This document shows, one piece after another, positions 1-8,427 of a DNA stretch of 42,906 nt. The translations under genes and the position numbers were made by a program. The stretch's first letter is position 1, and each line of letters begins with the position of its first letter. The notes beneath the pieces were generated by a model, which was not told where the DNA came from, did not search any database, and was given only the letters and a program-made list of their open reading frames with translations. Source of the DNA: Lachnospiraceae bacterium (GTDB taxonomy: Bacteria; Bacillota; Clostridia; Lachnospirales; Lachnospiraceae); the NCBI GenBank assembly GCA_024680675.1, contig JAILBX010000241.1, positions 1 through 42,906 of the forward strand, given 5' to 3'.

Positions 1-44
1 CTTTTAGTTTAGATAATTTGTGTTGATATTATATTTCATCTTGA

Positions 45-1745
45 TCAAAAAGTTTTTATATTCATATAATATGCTTCAAGCTCTGGAAGACAAGCAATAA
101 AAACGGATTCCATCTGGGGATCAAAGTGAGAGCCCATGCCATCTAGCATTATTTTAGATACTCTGTTAAGATCAAATGCTTCTTTATAACTCCTCTTACT
201 GGCAAGGGCATCATAGACGTCAGCAATAGCCATAATACGTGCTTCCAAGGGAATCATTTCGCCAACCAGACCTTCCGGATATCCACGTCCATCCCAATGT
301 TCATGGTGGTAACGAGCAATGTTAAAGGCAATTCTGACAAAGTGTTCTTCTTCAACATCGTTAAGGATTATACTGACAAATTCCCCACTCTTTACAGAGT
401 GCATTTTCATAGTGTCGTATTCTTCTTTTGTGAGTTTATCCGGTTTTCTAAGAATTGAGTTCTCAATAGTAATCTTGCCCAGATCGTGCATAGGTGCTGC
501 TCTTATTACATCATCTATAAATTGATCATTAATATCATAAATTCCCTGATTCTTCACTTCCTGCACTATGATACGTATTATGTCACTGGTTCTTTTAACG
601 TGTCCACCCGTATTGTCATCTCGGTTTTCAATCATATTTGCAAGTCCAAGAACGAGTTTCTCCTGAATCAGTTTTATATGTGCTGTTTTTTGAGCCACCT
701 CTATATTAAGAGTTTTATTGTAATCTTTGGTTATGTTGAGGATACGCTGGTTCTCGGTCACATCTCGGACTTGAAAGAGATATCCTCCCGCAAGGTCATT
801 GTTTCGTATATTAAACTCACTTATCTCACATTGGCATGTAATATCATCTGAATTAAAAAGCAGGCTGTTTTCACCTGTTAATATATAGTTATCCATAAGT
901 CGGTAAAAGACATTTGCTAATTCACTGTCTTCAGGTAGGTTCTCATCTATATTTTGGAGAGAGAGCTCCGGGATAAATTCATATATTTTTTTGTTGCATC
1001 CAAGGTAGTTACGAAGGCGGTCAAAGGCAGCATATCCTATGGTTCCTTCAGTATTTTGGAGTTCAGATACCAGTAAGGTTATATCATGCATCCGTGAGTG
1101 ATCGTAATTTAAGGCGATCATAAAGTCGGATATAATATATAGGATAGGCAGGCTTGTGAACTGGAGATTTTTTATTGTTTCAACAGCATATATTAGTATG
1201 GCAATAATGGTTAATGTAGAATAAAGATAAAGAGAACGTTTTGAATAGGTACCTTTTTTTATTAATGAATAAACAAGTATGCCAATTATAATAAGTGTCA
1301 TTCCTATAAGATAAATCCAATGAAATATCTTAAGTGGACCGGAAGTCGTTTTAACATAGGTACCCATTACGGTTTGGATGAGTTCGACAGAACTGTAATA
1401 CATATTATTCTTAATACAATAAAGTACCAAAAAAAGATGGGAAAAGGCACAGGTATATATAAGGAGTTTGATCCATATAGGTATACGAATTCTTAAAAAC
1501 CAAAGGATAGAGAAGAGAATTGTGGCAAGGAGTACCGTACTTTCAATATGAATAAAGCATAAGGAAAAAAAAGCACCTTCCACAGTCTGAGCCTGGGATT
1601 TAAGCCAATACCCAAGAAGTATAATAGGGATAAGAATAAGGACAGTCCAATAGTGAATCTCAATATTATCGTACTTTTTATAGATCATGAATAATATGAT
1701 CAAAACAGATGCTATTAGTAGTATTCCATAAAAAGAAGTAATCAT
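45..1745 (-). CDS. 7TM sensor HD-GYP c-di-GMP phosphodiesterase
   Basis: Probable membrane-bound phosphodiesterase that hydrolyses cyclic di-GMP. About seven hydrophobic segments fill residues 1-220, in the style of the HisKA_7TM sensor module. A PAS-like stretch follows (about 230-335), then a short helix and a full HD-GYP domain (about 360-560). The HD pair lies in 'APMHDLGK' near residue 418 and the signature 'HHEHWDGRGYP' near 478 is intact, so catalysis is expected. It follows the histidine-kinase-like gene on the same strand with an 18-bp gap, so the two are probably one operon and the kinase-like protein may feed this enzyme. The start ATG has an upstream AAGGAG-type site. The family assignment is firm; the 7TM ligand is unknown. 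Confidence 0.93.
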   Translation of the reverse strand: MITSFYGILLIASVLIILFMIYKKYDNIEIHYWTVLILIPIILLGYWLKSQAQTVEGAFFSLCFIHIESTVLLATILFSILWFLRIRIPIWIKLLIYTCAFSHLFLVLYCIKNNMYYSSVELIQTVMGTYVKTTSGPLKIFHWIYLIGMTLIIIGILVYSLIKKGTYSKRSLYLYSTLTIIAILIYAVETIKNLQFTSLPILYIISDFMIALNYDHSRMHDITLLVSELQNTEGTIGYAAFDRLRNYLGCNKKIYEFIPELSLQNIDENLPEDSELANVFYRLMDNYILTGENSLLFNSDDITCQCEISEFNIRNNDLAGGYLFQVRDVTENQRILNITKDYNKTLNIEVAQKTAHIKLIQEKLVLGLANMIENRDDNTGGHVKRTSDIIRIIVQEVKNQGIYDINDQFIDDVIRAAPMHDLGKITIENSILRKPDKLTKEEYDTMKMHSVKSGEFVSIILNDVEEEHFVRIAFNIARYHHEHWDGRGYPEGLVGEMIPLEARIMAIADVYDALASKRSYKEAFDLNRVSKIMLDGMGSHFDPQMESVFIACLPELEAYYMNIKTF

Positions 1746-1763
1746 TTTGTTAAAAATAGCTCC

Positions 1764-3647
1764 TTAAGGATTATTTTTAGATTCGTCTACTGATATAGAG
1801 CCAATTATCTGTTGATCAAGCTCAAAATAAAAGTCACTACCTTCACCGTAAATGCTTGCCACCTTAAGTTTGGAATTCATAAGTTCAAGAAGGCCACATA
1901 CAAGGTTTATGCCAACTCCGGCACCTTGTGCTTTCTGTTTTTTTTCTTCACCAACACGAGAATAGTTTATAAAAAGTTTCATTTGCTCATCAGCTGTCAT
2001 ACCTATGCCGGTATCCTTAATTGATATCAAAAGATGTATTAGTCTTTCATTGATAATTTTGCCAAAGATGGCAAAACGTATGCTACCGACCTCAGTATAC
2101 TTTACAGCATTGCTAAGCAGATTGAGTATAATTTGTTTTAGACGCATTTTATCTCCTAATAGAGTGTCAGGCAGAGAAGGTGATAAATCGACATCAAAGA
2201 CGAGATTTTTTGCTTCAGCCTTTGGTCGTATAATTCCTTCGATATCCCAAATGAGGTCTTTAAGAGAGTATTTGTCAGGTTTAAGTTGAAGCTGTCCAGC
2301 TTCAAGCTTTGAAAAATCCAATATATTATTAATGAGTGAAAGGAGAGAGCTTTCTGAGTCCATTATTCCATTTGCATAATGACATATACGGGCATCCTCA
2401 CTTTCTTTTACTATTTTAGAGCTAAGTGCAATAACATTGTTTATAGGAGAGATAATCTCCTGGGACATATTAGCAAGGAAAGCACTTTTTGCATGGCTTT
2501 CCGATTGTATTTTTTCAACTTGCCCGATAACATCATCCAATTCCTGTTTTTCCTGGTTGATTTGCTGTATCGTACAGAGTACTTTTTCCAAAGGTCTGTA
2601 CTTAACACGATCCATAGCAATAAAGCGCATCTGACACCAACCGTAGCTTTTACTGATATACTCAAATACCACGCTGTTACGGTTCTTAAGTCTTTCCTGT
2701 AAAGTGCTCAGTTCAGTAAACTCAGTCATAAGAGAGTTGTATTCAGGTTCAACATCATTATTGCATAGTTCCTTTAGCTGGTCATTGGCCCCTATATCCG
2801 ATGCTTTTTTATGAGATCCGGTGTCATTTATGTTTACAGGCGTTAAAGTGTCTTTTACAAGGTCTATTATATACATAAAATTATATAATTCTGCCATGCA
2901 TGATATACCGGATCGACGAAGCTGCATTTCTCTTTCGGTAGATCGGTAGATATGCATTGCTATATTATATGCTATAAAGAACATGATAAAGATAGTGCCC
3001 AGTAAACAAAGTATGGTAAAACCAATACCGTTATAATAGTTTCTATAGTAGTAGTAGTCAACACTATAATCTGTAAGATCAAGTTCAGTATCATAGTAAA
3101 AGATCATGCCTATGGCCGTAGTATTTCCGGGATTAATGGTCATCTCCCCATATTCTGTTGAAGGAATGTATATAAGATAATCACCCTTATGAAGAGGAAT
3201 AAGGAGTTCTCCTGAGCTCATCATATATTCCAGACCAATCTTGCTTGTATCATATTCAGCTAGATTAAGGGTTTGTACAGTCTCATTTATAGAACCAACA
3301 TATTGGTGGATTTCAACTGTTCCATTCCAGAATTGATTAAGATAGCAGGCCTTTGTAATATTTAAACGTAGAGACCATGATTTAACACTATCGGGGGAGT
3401 TGTTGTACAAGACACCGTCATAGGTTATGCCTCTAAGATTGACATCCTCTTTATACCAGCTTGAGTTGGGATCACCCCGATAATGAAGATCCATGTATAC
3501 AGGCTTATCTGAAAAAAGACCCTTGCTGGTGTGTAATTGATTGTTAAAGGAAGTAGTAGTACTAAGGTGTATTCCTGCTACTATAAATAATAGTATTACA
3601 TTTATTATTAAAGCTTGCTGAAAACGTTTTTTGCGTTGAGTGTTCAT
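1764..3647 (-). CDS. Membrane sensor histidine-kinase-like protein, CBM2-like sensor, no phosphoacceptor His
   Basis: Hybrid-type sensor architecture: TM1 (about 12-30), an extracellular region (about 35-203), TM2 (about 206-232), a PAS-like domain (about 250-370, ending 'QQINQEK'), a HisKA-like helix and a HATPase_c domain (about 470-615). The extracellular region has a CBM2-like pattern: 'SWSLRLNI' then 'QFWNGTVEIHQ', and later 'INPGNTTAIGMIF', resembling the conserved Trp and WNG positions of family 2 cellulose-binding modules. The HisKA motif reads 'FLANMSQEIISPINN'; Gln396 (codon CAG) occupies the usual phosphorylated His position. The ATPase N box ('LLSNAVKYTE') and G1 box ('DTGIGM') look intact and G2 is 'GAGVGI'. 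It may therefore bind ATP without autophosphorylating. No receiver domain or response regulator is adjacent. The HD-GYP gene follows 18 bp downstream. Confidence 0.9.
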   Translation of the reverse strand: MNTQRKKRFQQALIINVILLFIVAGIHLSTTTSFNNQLHTSKGLFSDKPVYMDLHYRGDPNSSWYKEDVNLRGITYDGVLYNNSPDSVKSWSLRLNITKACYLNQFWNGTVEIHQYVGSINETVQTLNLAEYDTSKIGLEYMMSSGELLIPLHKGDYLIYIPSTEYGEMTINPGNTTAIGMIFYYDTELDLTDYSVDYYYYRNYYNGIGFTILCLLGTIFIMFFIAYNIAMHIYRSTEREMQLRRSGISCMAELYNFMYIIDLVKDTLTPVNINDTGSHKKASDIGANDQLKELCNNDVEPEYNSLMTEFTELSTLQERLKNRNSVVFEYISKSYGWCQMRFIAMDRVKYRPLEKVLCTIQQINQEKQELDDVIGQVEKIQSESHAKSAFLANMSQEIISPINNVIALSSKIVKESEDARICHYANGIMDSESSLLSLINNILDFSKLEAGQLQLKPDKYSLKDLIWDIEGIIRPKAEAKNLVFDVDLSPSLPDTLLGDKMRLKQIILNLLSNAVKYTEVGSIRFAIFGKIINERLIHLLISIKDTGIGMTADEQMKLFINYSRVGEEKKQKAQGAGVGINLVCGLLELMNSKLKVASIYGEGSDFYFELDQQIIGSISVDESKNNP

Positions 3648-4091
3648 AGATTGGCACCTATTTTAAGATAAAAAAAAGATATTTATTATAAATAGTAAGA
3701 TTACAGAGCTATGTGCATTAGCTATAACATAATAAAAAAAATTGAAGATCTTTTGTGCAACTTCAACAATAATTGTATAGCCATACAAAGATATACTATC
3801 ACAAACAGTGGAAATTATAAATAGGAAATTATATATGTGGGTTTGACTAGATATCTGAAATCAAGCGAAAAATTGCTTTCTGTATTGCCATGCTTTGGAG
3901 GTCCATATAAATCCCATAATATACTATAACCTAAGAGATAAGTTGTGGTGAGGCGGAAAATAGAAACAGACATTTTTAAAGTCTTGTATACTGGTCTACA
4001 TTTAGTGGTATAATATCGGATAAGTAATCAACATATGGTTTAACAGAGTTAGAGCTTTAGTTTAAACCATTTTGAAAATAAGGAGGTTTCT
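3648..4091. other. Divergent intergenic region of 444 bp
   Basis: The gap lies between the divergently transcribed kinase-like gene and the GH3 gene. I see no coding ORF here. The right end carries the GH3 promoter and a palindrome, listed separately. The left half is AT-rich, with several weak TATAAT-like boxes on the minus strand but no convincing -35/-10 pair for the kinase operon. Confidence 0.6.
3984..4014 (+). promoter_or_regulatory. GH3 promoter with overlapping palindromic operator
   Basis: The -10 is a perfect TATAAT at 4009-4014 and the -35 is TTGTAT at 3984-3989, with a long 19-bp spacer. TGTATAC-TG-GTCTACA at 3985-4000 is a 7-2-7 inverted repeat with one mismatch that covers the -35 and part of the spacer. 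The shape suits a GntR-family repressor site, and ACTGGTCTA resembles half of a DasR/NagR-type amino-sugar box. The regulator is an inference. Confidence 0.55.
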
Positions 4092-6134
4092 TTGAAAAAA
4101 TCAGTATCGGTAGTTTTGGTAATGTTAATATTAGCAGTTTGTTTATTTGGATGTGGAATAGGGACTGATATCAGTACAGAGTCAGATAGTAGGAGTGCGG
4201 ATCAAGCAGATTCTTCTATCCCAAAAAAAGAGAGGGATGATATAGAAAAGGCAGAGGAAGTAAAAACAGCTGAAAATGATAAGAAAGCTGATGGTGCCAT
4301 TTTAGCTGATGATTCGGATATCGAGGTCAAAGCAAATGAAATACTTGCAAAAATGACCATGGAAGAAAAGCTTGCACAGATGATAATCGTTGCATTGCGT
4401 TCAGATCCTCAGAATACTTATCTTACAACAGAGATAACACCTGTTTACAGTGAATTTTTAAGTAAATACGGTTTTGGAGGGGTAATCCTGTATGCCAAAA
4501 ATCTAGTGGATGCTCGACAGACAAGAACTATGATAAATGATATTCAGATAGCAGCACTTGAAGCTAAAAATAATATTCCTATGTTTGTTTGTGTGGATCA
4601 AGAGGGAGGTATGGTAAACCGTATATCTTTTGGAAGTGTGACTTCGGGTTCAATGGCTTTATCTGCAACGGGGGATCTGTCAAATACAGAAAAGAGTGCT
4701 GATATAATAGGACGTGAGCTCTCAGCACTTGGATTCAATGTTGACTTTGCACCGGATTGTGATATTAATTCAAATCCTTCTAATCCTATTATAGGGGTAA
4801 GATCCTTTTCAGATGATCCTTCAATAGTAGCGGAGCATACTAAGGCATTTATAAAGGGTATAACGAAAAACAAGGTAGTTACTTCTTTAAAACATTTTCC
4901 GGGGCATGGGGATGTTGACGTTGACAGTCATTTAGGACTTCCGAAATCTGATATTACATTGGAAGAACTCAGAGAGAGAGAACTTATACCTTTTAAGGCA
5001 GGAATAGAACTGGGAACAGATATGATAATGACGGCACACATCCAGTATCCGAATATTGAAAAGGAAACCTATTACTCAGAAAATGATGAAGAAGATATAT
5101 TCCTTCCGGCAACCCTATCACATAAAATACTTACAGACTTATTGAGGGACGAACTGGGCTATGAAGGAGTAGTAATTACTGATGCCATTGAAATGGGGGC
5201 ACTCACAGACCACTTTGATCGACAGGATGCAGCTATAATGGCAATAAATGCCGGTGCAGATATATTGCTATGTGCACTTGACCTTAATGATAGCGAAGAA
5301 GTAAATACTTTCCCAAAAGAGGAGGATTTTTTCAAGGGTCTGGTTGACAGTGCAAATCAGGGTAAAATAGATGAAGATAGGATAAATGAGTCAGTACTTC
5401 GTATATTAAAGCTTAAGTTGAAAAGAGGGATCATGGAAACAGATCTACTCGAAAATGATGAAGACATGGAGGGAATTCTGGCAGAGGTAGGATCAAAAGA
5501 TAATCGTGAGGTTCAGTGGAATATAACCAAAGGTGCCATAACTCTTTTAAAGAATGATGGTTTGCTGCCTTTTGACGGAAACAATGGGTCTAAAGTATTG
5601 GTGCTCTATCCAAGTGAGAGGAGAAAAAATACATTTGAGTACTCTATAGAAAGGTTAAAAAAAGAAGGTCTTATTAAAAAAGATACGATTTCATTATTGT
5701 GCTATGACGGGATTTCAACTGATAACGAAGCCTTAATTAAAGAAATTACAGATACAGATAAAGTTATTATAATGAATAACAGTACAGAATACATGGGAGA
5801 AGTGACTAAGTTTATTGATATTGCTCATAAAAATGATAAGAAGGTTCTTTTACTAAGCTGCAGTGTACCTTATGATTCAGCATATTATAATGAAGCTGAT
5901 GCTATTCTTTGTGCTTACCAGTATACCGGAGATGCATACGATACAGAAGGGGAGGGACCTTTTAATCTCAATCTGGCAGTCGCTTTTTGTATGGCCTTTG
6001 GAGAATCGGTTCCGGAAGGGACGCTTCCCGTAAATGTGCCCCAATATATTCTTGATAAAGGTGGGGAAGGAGATTTTTCAGATGAAATGCTATATGAGAG
6101 AGGTTTTGGCCTATTTAACTGGGGGGAGAAGTGA
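4092..6134 (+). CDS. GH3 beta-N-acetylhexosaminidase lipoprotein (NagZ-type)
   Basis: Predicted surface lipoprotein that releases N-acetylglucosamine from wall muropeptides or glycans. The signal peptide ends in lipobox 'LFGC' (Cys21), followed by an acidic linker to about residue 80. The GH3 TIM barrel carries 'VCVDQEGGMVNRI' and the NagZ hallmark 'KHFPGHGD...DSHLGLP' near residue 266, which supplies the His/Asp acid-base pair. 'ITDAIEMGAL' near 363 supplies the nucleophile Asp. A GH3 C-terminal domain follows from about 475. The 680-aa length fits the long Bacillus YbbD form rather than short Gram-negative NagZ. The TTG start has a strong site (AAGGAGG) close upstream. DUF4430 and ECF S-component genes follow on the same strand. 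Confidence 0.92.
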   Translation: MKKSVSVVLVMLILAVCLFGCGIGTDISTESDSRSADQADSSIPKKERDDIEKAEEVKTAENDKKADGAILADDSDIEVKANEILAKMTMEEKLAQMIIVALRSDPQNTYLTTEITPVYSEFLSKYGFGGVILYAKNLVDARQTRTMINDIQIAALEAKNNIPMFVCVDQEGGMVNRISFGSVTSGSMALSATGDLSNTEKSADIIGRELSALGFNVDFAPDCDINSNPSNPIIGVRSFSDDPSIVAEHTKAFIKGITKNKVVTSLKHFPGHGDVDVDSHLGLPKSDITLEELRERELIPFKAGIELGTDMIMTAHIQYPNIEKETYYSENDEEDIFLPATLSHKILTDLLRDELGYEGVVITDAIEMGALTDHFDRQDAAIMAINAGADILLCALDLNDSEEVNTFPKEEDFFKGLVDSANQGKIDEDRINESVLRILKLKLKRGIMETDLLENDEDMEGILAEVGSKDNREVQWNITKGAITLLKNDGLLPFDGNNGSKVLVLYPSERRKNTFEYSIERLKKEGLIKKDTISLLCYDGISTDNEALIKEITDTDKVIIMNNSTEYMGEVTKFIDIAHKNDKKVLLLSCSVPYDSAYYNEADAILCAYQYTGDAYDTEGEGPFNLNLAVAFCMAFGESVPEGTLPVNVPQYILDKGGEGDFSDEMLYERGFGLFNWGEK

Positions 6135-6249
6135 CTTTAGAAGGAGAATTTTTGAAGATTTAATTTATAATATCAGATATTTGGGAACACTAGGAAAGGA
6201 GACACCAAGAGCTTGAGAATAGCTTTTAAGGTTTGTAAAGTAGGTAAAA

Positions 6250-6657
6250 ATGGATAAAAAGAGAAGATATATCATCGGTATAGTTGCAATGGTTTTTTGT
6301 GTAATTTGCTTGATAATAGTATATGCTAAGCTTTCACCTAAATCTGAAGCAAAGGGTAACAAGGCATATGAGCTTGAGGTCAATGATGGTAATAAAAGTA
6401 TAAAATATTCAGGTAGCACAGATGCAATGTATTTATCAGAGTTAATGGATGAATTAAAACAGGAAGATTTTACTTATGAGGGAAGTAGTGAGGAATTTGG
6501 GACATACATAACTTCTGTAAATGGTGTAAATGCTAATGAAGGGGAAAAAACTGCCTGGATGATATACGTTAATGGTGAATATGGTATGTATGGGGTTGAT
6601 GCACAATCGGTAAATGATGGAGATCATTTTGAACTAAGATTAGAGAAATATGAATAA
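6250..6657 (+). CDS. DUF4430 domain protein, membrane anchored
   Basis: A 135-aa protein with one N-terminal hydrophobic segment (residues 8-27), most likely a membrane anchor because no lipobox is present. The rest (about 35-135) matches the DUF4430 pattern: 'YLSELMDEL', 'ITSVNGV' and 'AWMIYVNGEYGMYGVDAQSVNDGD'. This domain resembles the beta-grasp C-terminal domain of transcobalamin and is often next to ECF transporter genes. Its last 8 bases overlap the next gene, so the two are translationally coupled. It may present a ligand to the S-component. The ligand is not evident. Confidence 0.8.
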   Translation: MDKKRRYIIGIVAMVFCVICLIIVYAKLSPKSEAKGNKAYELEVNDGNKSIKYSGSTDAMYLSELMDELKQEDFTYEGSSEEFGTYITSVNGVNANEGEKTAWMIYVNGEYGMYGVDAQSVNDGDHFELRLEKYE

Positions 6658-7159
6658 AGGCAGGTTATCAGTTAAGGAAATAACTTATTTAGGTGCTTCT
6701 CTGGCAATGATCGAAGTTTCTAAATTAGCACTTGATTTTTTACCCAATGTTGAGCTTGTAACTCTGCTTTTTATAGTTTTTACAATCTTTTACGGCAAAA
6801 AAACAATTCTTATAGCATTAGGATTTACTTTTATTGAATGCCTTTTAAAGGGTTTTAATATCTGGTCGATAATGTATCTTTATATCTGGCCTTTATTGAT
6901 AATCATTGTATGTATTGCTCATAAATGTAAAGTGGATTATTTGTTTTACTGTATTTTATCAGCTTTTTTTGGACTCTTTTTCGGAATGTTTTGCTCAATA
7001 CCGTATTTATTTATTGGAGGGTTTAAAATGGCTTTAACATGGTGGGTCGCCGGCATACCTTACGATATACTTCATTGTGTGAGTAATTTTATTGTTTGCC
7101 TTATTCTTTTTAATCCTTTATGTAGGATAATGAAGAAAGTAATGGCTGGTATATTGTGA
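6650..7159 (+). CDS. ECF transporter S-component-like membrane protein
   Basis: A 169-aa protein with five to six hydrophobic segments over almost its whole length, consistent with the substrate-binding S subunit of an ECF vitamin transporter. Size, topology and coupling to a DUF4430 gene support this, although I recognise no vitamin-specific motif. It starts inside the end of the DUF4430 gene (8-bp overlap), with only a weak ribosome site of its own. No EcfA or EcfT gene is nearby, so it would need shared energising modules encoded elsewhere. A generic membrane protein is the alternative. Confidence 0.65.
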   Translation: MNKGRLSVKEITYLGASLAMIEVSKLALDFLPNVELVTLLFIVFTIFYGKKTILIALGFTFIECLLKGFNIWSIMYLYIWPLLIIIVCIAHKCKVDYLFYCILSAFFGLFFGMFCSIPYLFIGGFKMALTWWVAGIPYDILHCVSNFIVCLILFNPLCRIMKKVMAGIL

Positions 7160-7233
7160 TTTATGGAGCGAATGTACCTAAAGTAAAATAGAGATGCTTA
7201 GTGTAAGTTGTTACCAGAGTTATTCTTTTATAC

Positions 7234-7267
7234 AAGGAGGATTTAATAAAGCCTCCTGTAGGGAGGC
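7234..7267 (+). promoter_or_regulatory. SD / anti-SD / SD leader element
   Basis: AAGGAGG (7234-7240) has no usable start codon after it. Next comes GCCTCCT (7251-7257), then GGAGGC (7262-7267), whose GGAGG is the true ribosome site for the ATG at 7274. GCCTCC can pair perfectly with GGAGGC (6 bp, 5-nt loop) and hide the true site. CCTCCT can instead pair with the upstream AGGAGG and free it. This is a candidate translational switch. Confidence 0.5.
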
Positions 7268-7273
7268 GTTGAT

Positions 7274-8377
7274 ATGAGTATGGCGGACAGATCTAAAAGG
7301 AAATATTATGATTCTCTTCCGGGAATGCTACATCTTTATAAGAAACTTGGGCATGTGGATCATTTTACAGGATATTCGGTCGAAGAACTTAGAGAGTGGC
7401 AAGAGAATGAGAGGAAAGTTCTGAGAAATATTATAGGACTGGACAGGTTGTATTCTGCTCTTGATGATGAAGCTTCCGGGTATTCTTATAGTCCGGATAG
7501 GTGGAAAGAAATGGAAATAGTTTCACCGGAGAAGGGAATAATCAGGAAAAAAGTTATCTTTGAGGTAGATAAATATACTTTTATGCCAATGTATGTGTTA
7601 GAACCTGAAGGGAATTTTTCAAGATTGTATTATGCATTTGCAGGTCATCAGGGAGGCGGAAAAGAATCAGTGGCCGGAGTCAGGGAAATTAAAGAAATTT
7701 CCGAAAAGATAGATTTTTTTAATTATGACTATGGACTTAAGTTGGCACGAAAGGGTTTTACAGTGATTTGTCCGGATCCCAGAGGGTTTGGAGAGAGAAG
7801 AGATGCCTCAGCTCAGGGAGATAATGCTGCGGTACTGAGCTGTAGTTGTCGAAATATAAGTAATATGGCCATACCTCTTGGCCTTTCAGTTATAGGACTT
7901 CTAGCATATGATTACATGAGGCTGACAGATTACCTGGAAGCAAGTGGGAAATATGATATAAGTGAATTGAGCTGTATTGGGTTCTCGGGAGGAGGCATGC
8001 AGACATTATTTCTCTCCGCTGTTGACAGAAGGATCAAAAGGGCTCTTATAAGTGGGTATATGTATGGCGTTAAAGATGCTCTTTTGCTATTGAATAATAA
8101 TTGCAATTGTAATTACGTACCTGGGCTATGGGAGCATTTTGATATGGGCGATATTGGTGCCTTGCTGGCTCCGATTCCCCTTGTGATCCAGTCCTGTAGA
8201 GATGATCATTTAAATGGCGAAAGAGGGCTGGAAAATGTTTATGAGCAGCTGGAAATAATAAAAAAAGCTTATAAGCTTATGAAAGCAGAAAAAATGCTTA
8301 TACATGATATCAGACCGGGAGGTCATCATTTTCACGATGAAATATTGACAGCTGATTTACTTAGCGACAAGGGATGA
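7274..8377 (+). CDS. Alpha/beta hydrolase, acetyl-xylan-esterase/dienelactone-hydrolase type
   Basis: A 367-aa cytoplasmic alpha/beta hydrolase without a signal peptide, probably an esterase. The nucleophile elbow 'GFSGGGMQ' is near residue 236, a candidate acid Asp lies in 'SCRDDHLNG' near 309, and the catalytic His lies in 'GGHHFHDE' near 350. The order and spacing fit the AXE1/Abhydrolase_7 group that deacylates sugars or related esters. 'PDPRGFGER' is a typical strand-4 turn. It sits 114 bp after the S-component gene behind the unusual leader described separately. An EamA transporter gene follows. The substrate is unknown; plant-glycan acyl groups are plausible in this setting. Confidence 0.8.
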   Translation: MSMADRSKRKYYDSLPGMLHLYKKLGHVDHFTGYSVEELREWQENERKVLRNIIGLDRLYSALDDEASGYSYSPDRWKEMEIVSPEKGIIRKKVIFEVDKYTFMPMYVLEPEGNFSRLYYAFAGHQGGGKESVAGVREIKEISEKIDFFNYDYGLKLARKGFTVICPDPRGFGERRDASAQGDNAAVLSCSCRNISNMAIPLGLSVIGLLAYDYMRLTDYLEASGKYDISELSCIGFSGGGMQTLFLSAVDRRIKRALISGYMYGVKDALLLLNNNCNCNYVPGLWEHFDMGDIGALLAPIPLVIQSCRDDHLNGERGLENVYEQLEIIKKAYKLMKAEKMLIHDIRPGGHHFHDEILTADLLSDKG

Positions 8378-8427
8378 AAGGGTCTTTTCCTGGCAAAAAT
8401 TATAATTAAAGGATGAAGGTATTCTAT

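Noticed and set aside
486-851. 121-aa plus-strand ORF inside the first HD-GYP gene
   Set aside because: Shadow frame of a domain-supported gene, no ribosome site.
3984-4014. Full DasR/NagR dre site
   Set aside because: Only one half (ACTGGTCTA) matches the palindromic consensus, so I report a GntR-like palindrome and do not name the regulator.
4092-6134. GH3 beta-glucosidase
   Set aside because: KHFPGHGD with DSH is specific to the NagZ-type N-acetylhexosaminidases; beta-glucosidases lack this His/Asp dyad.
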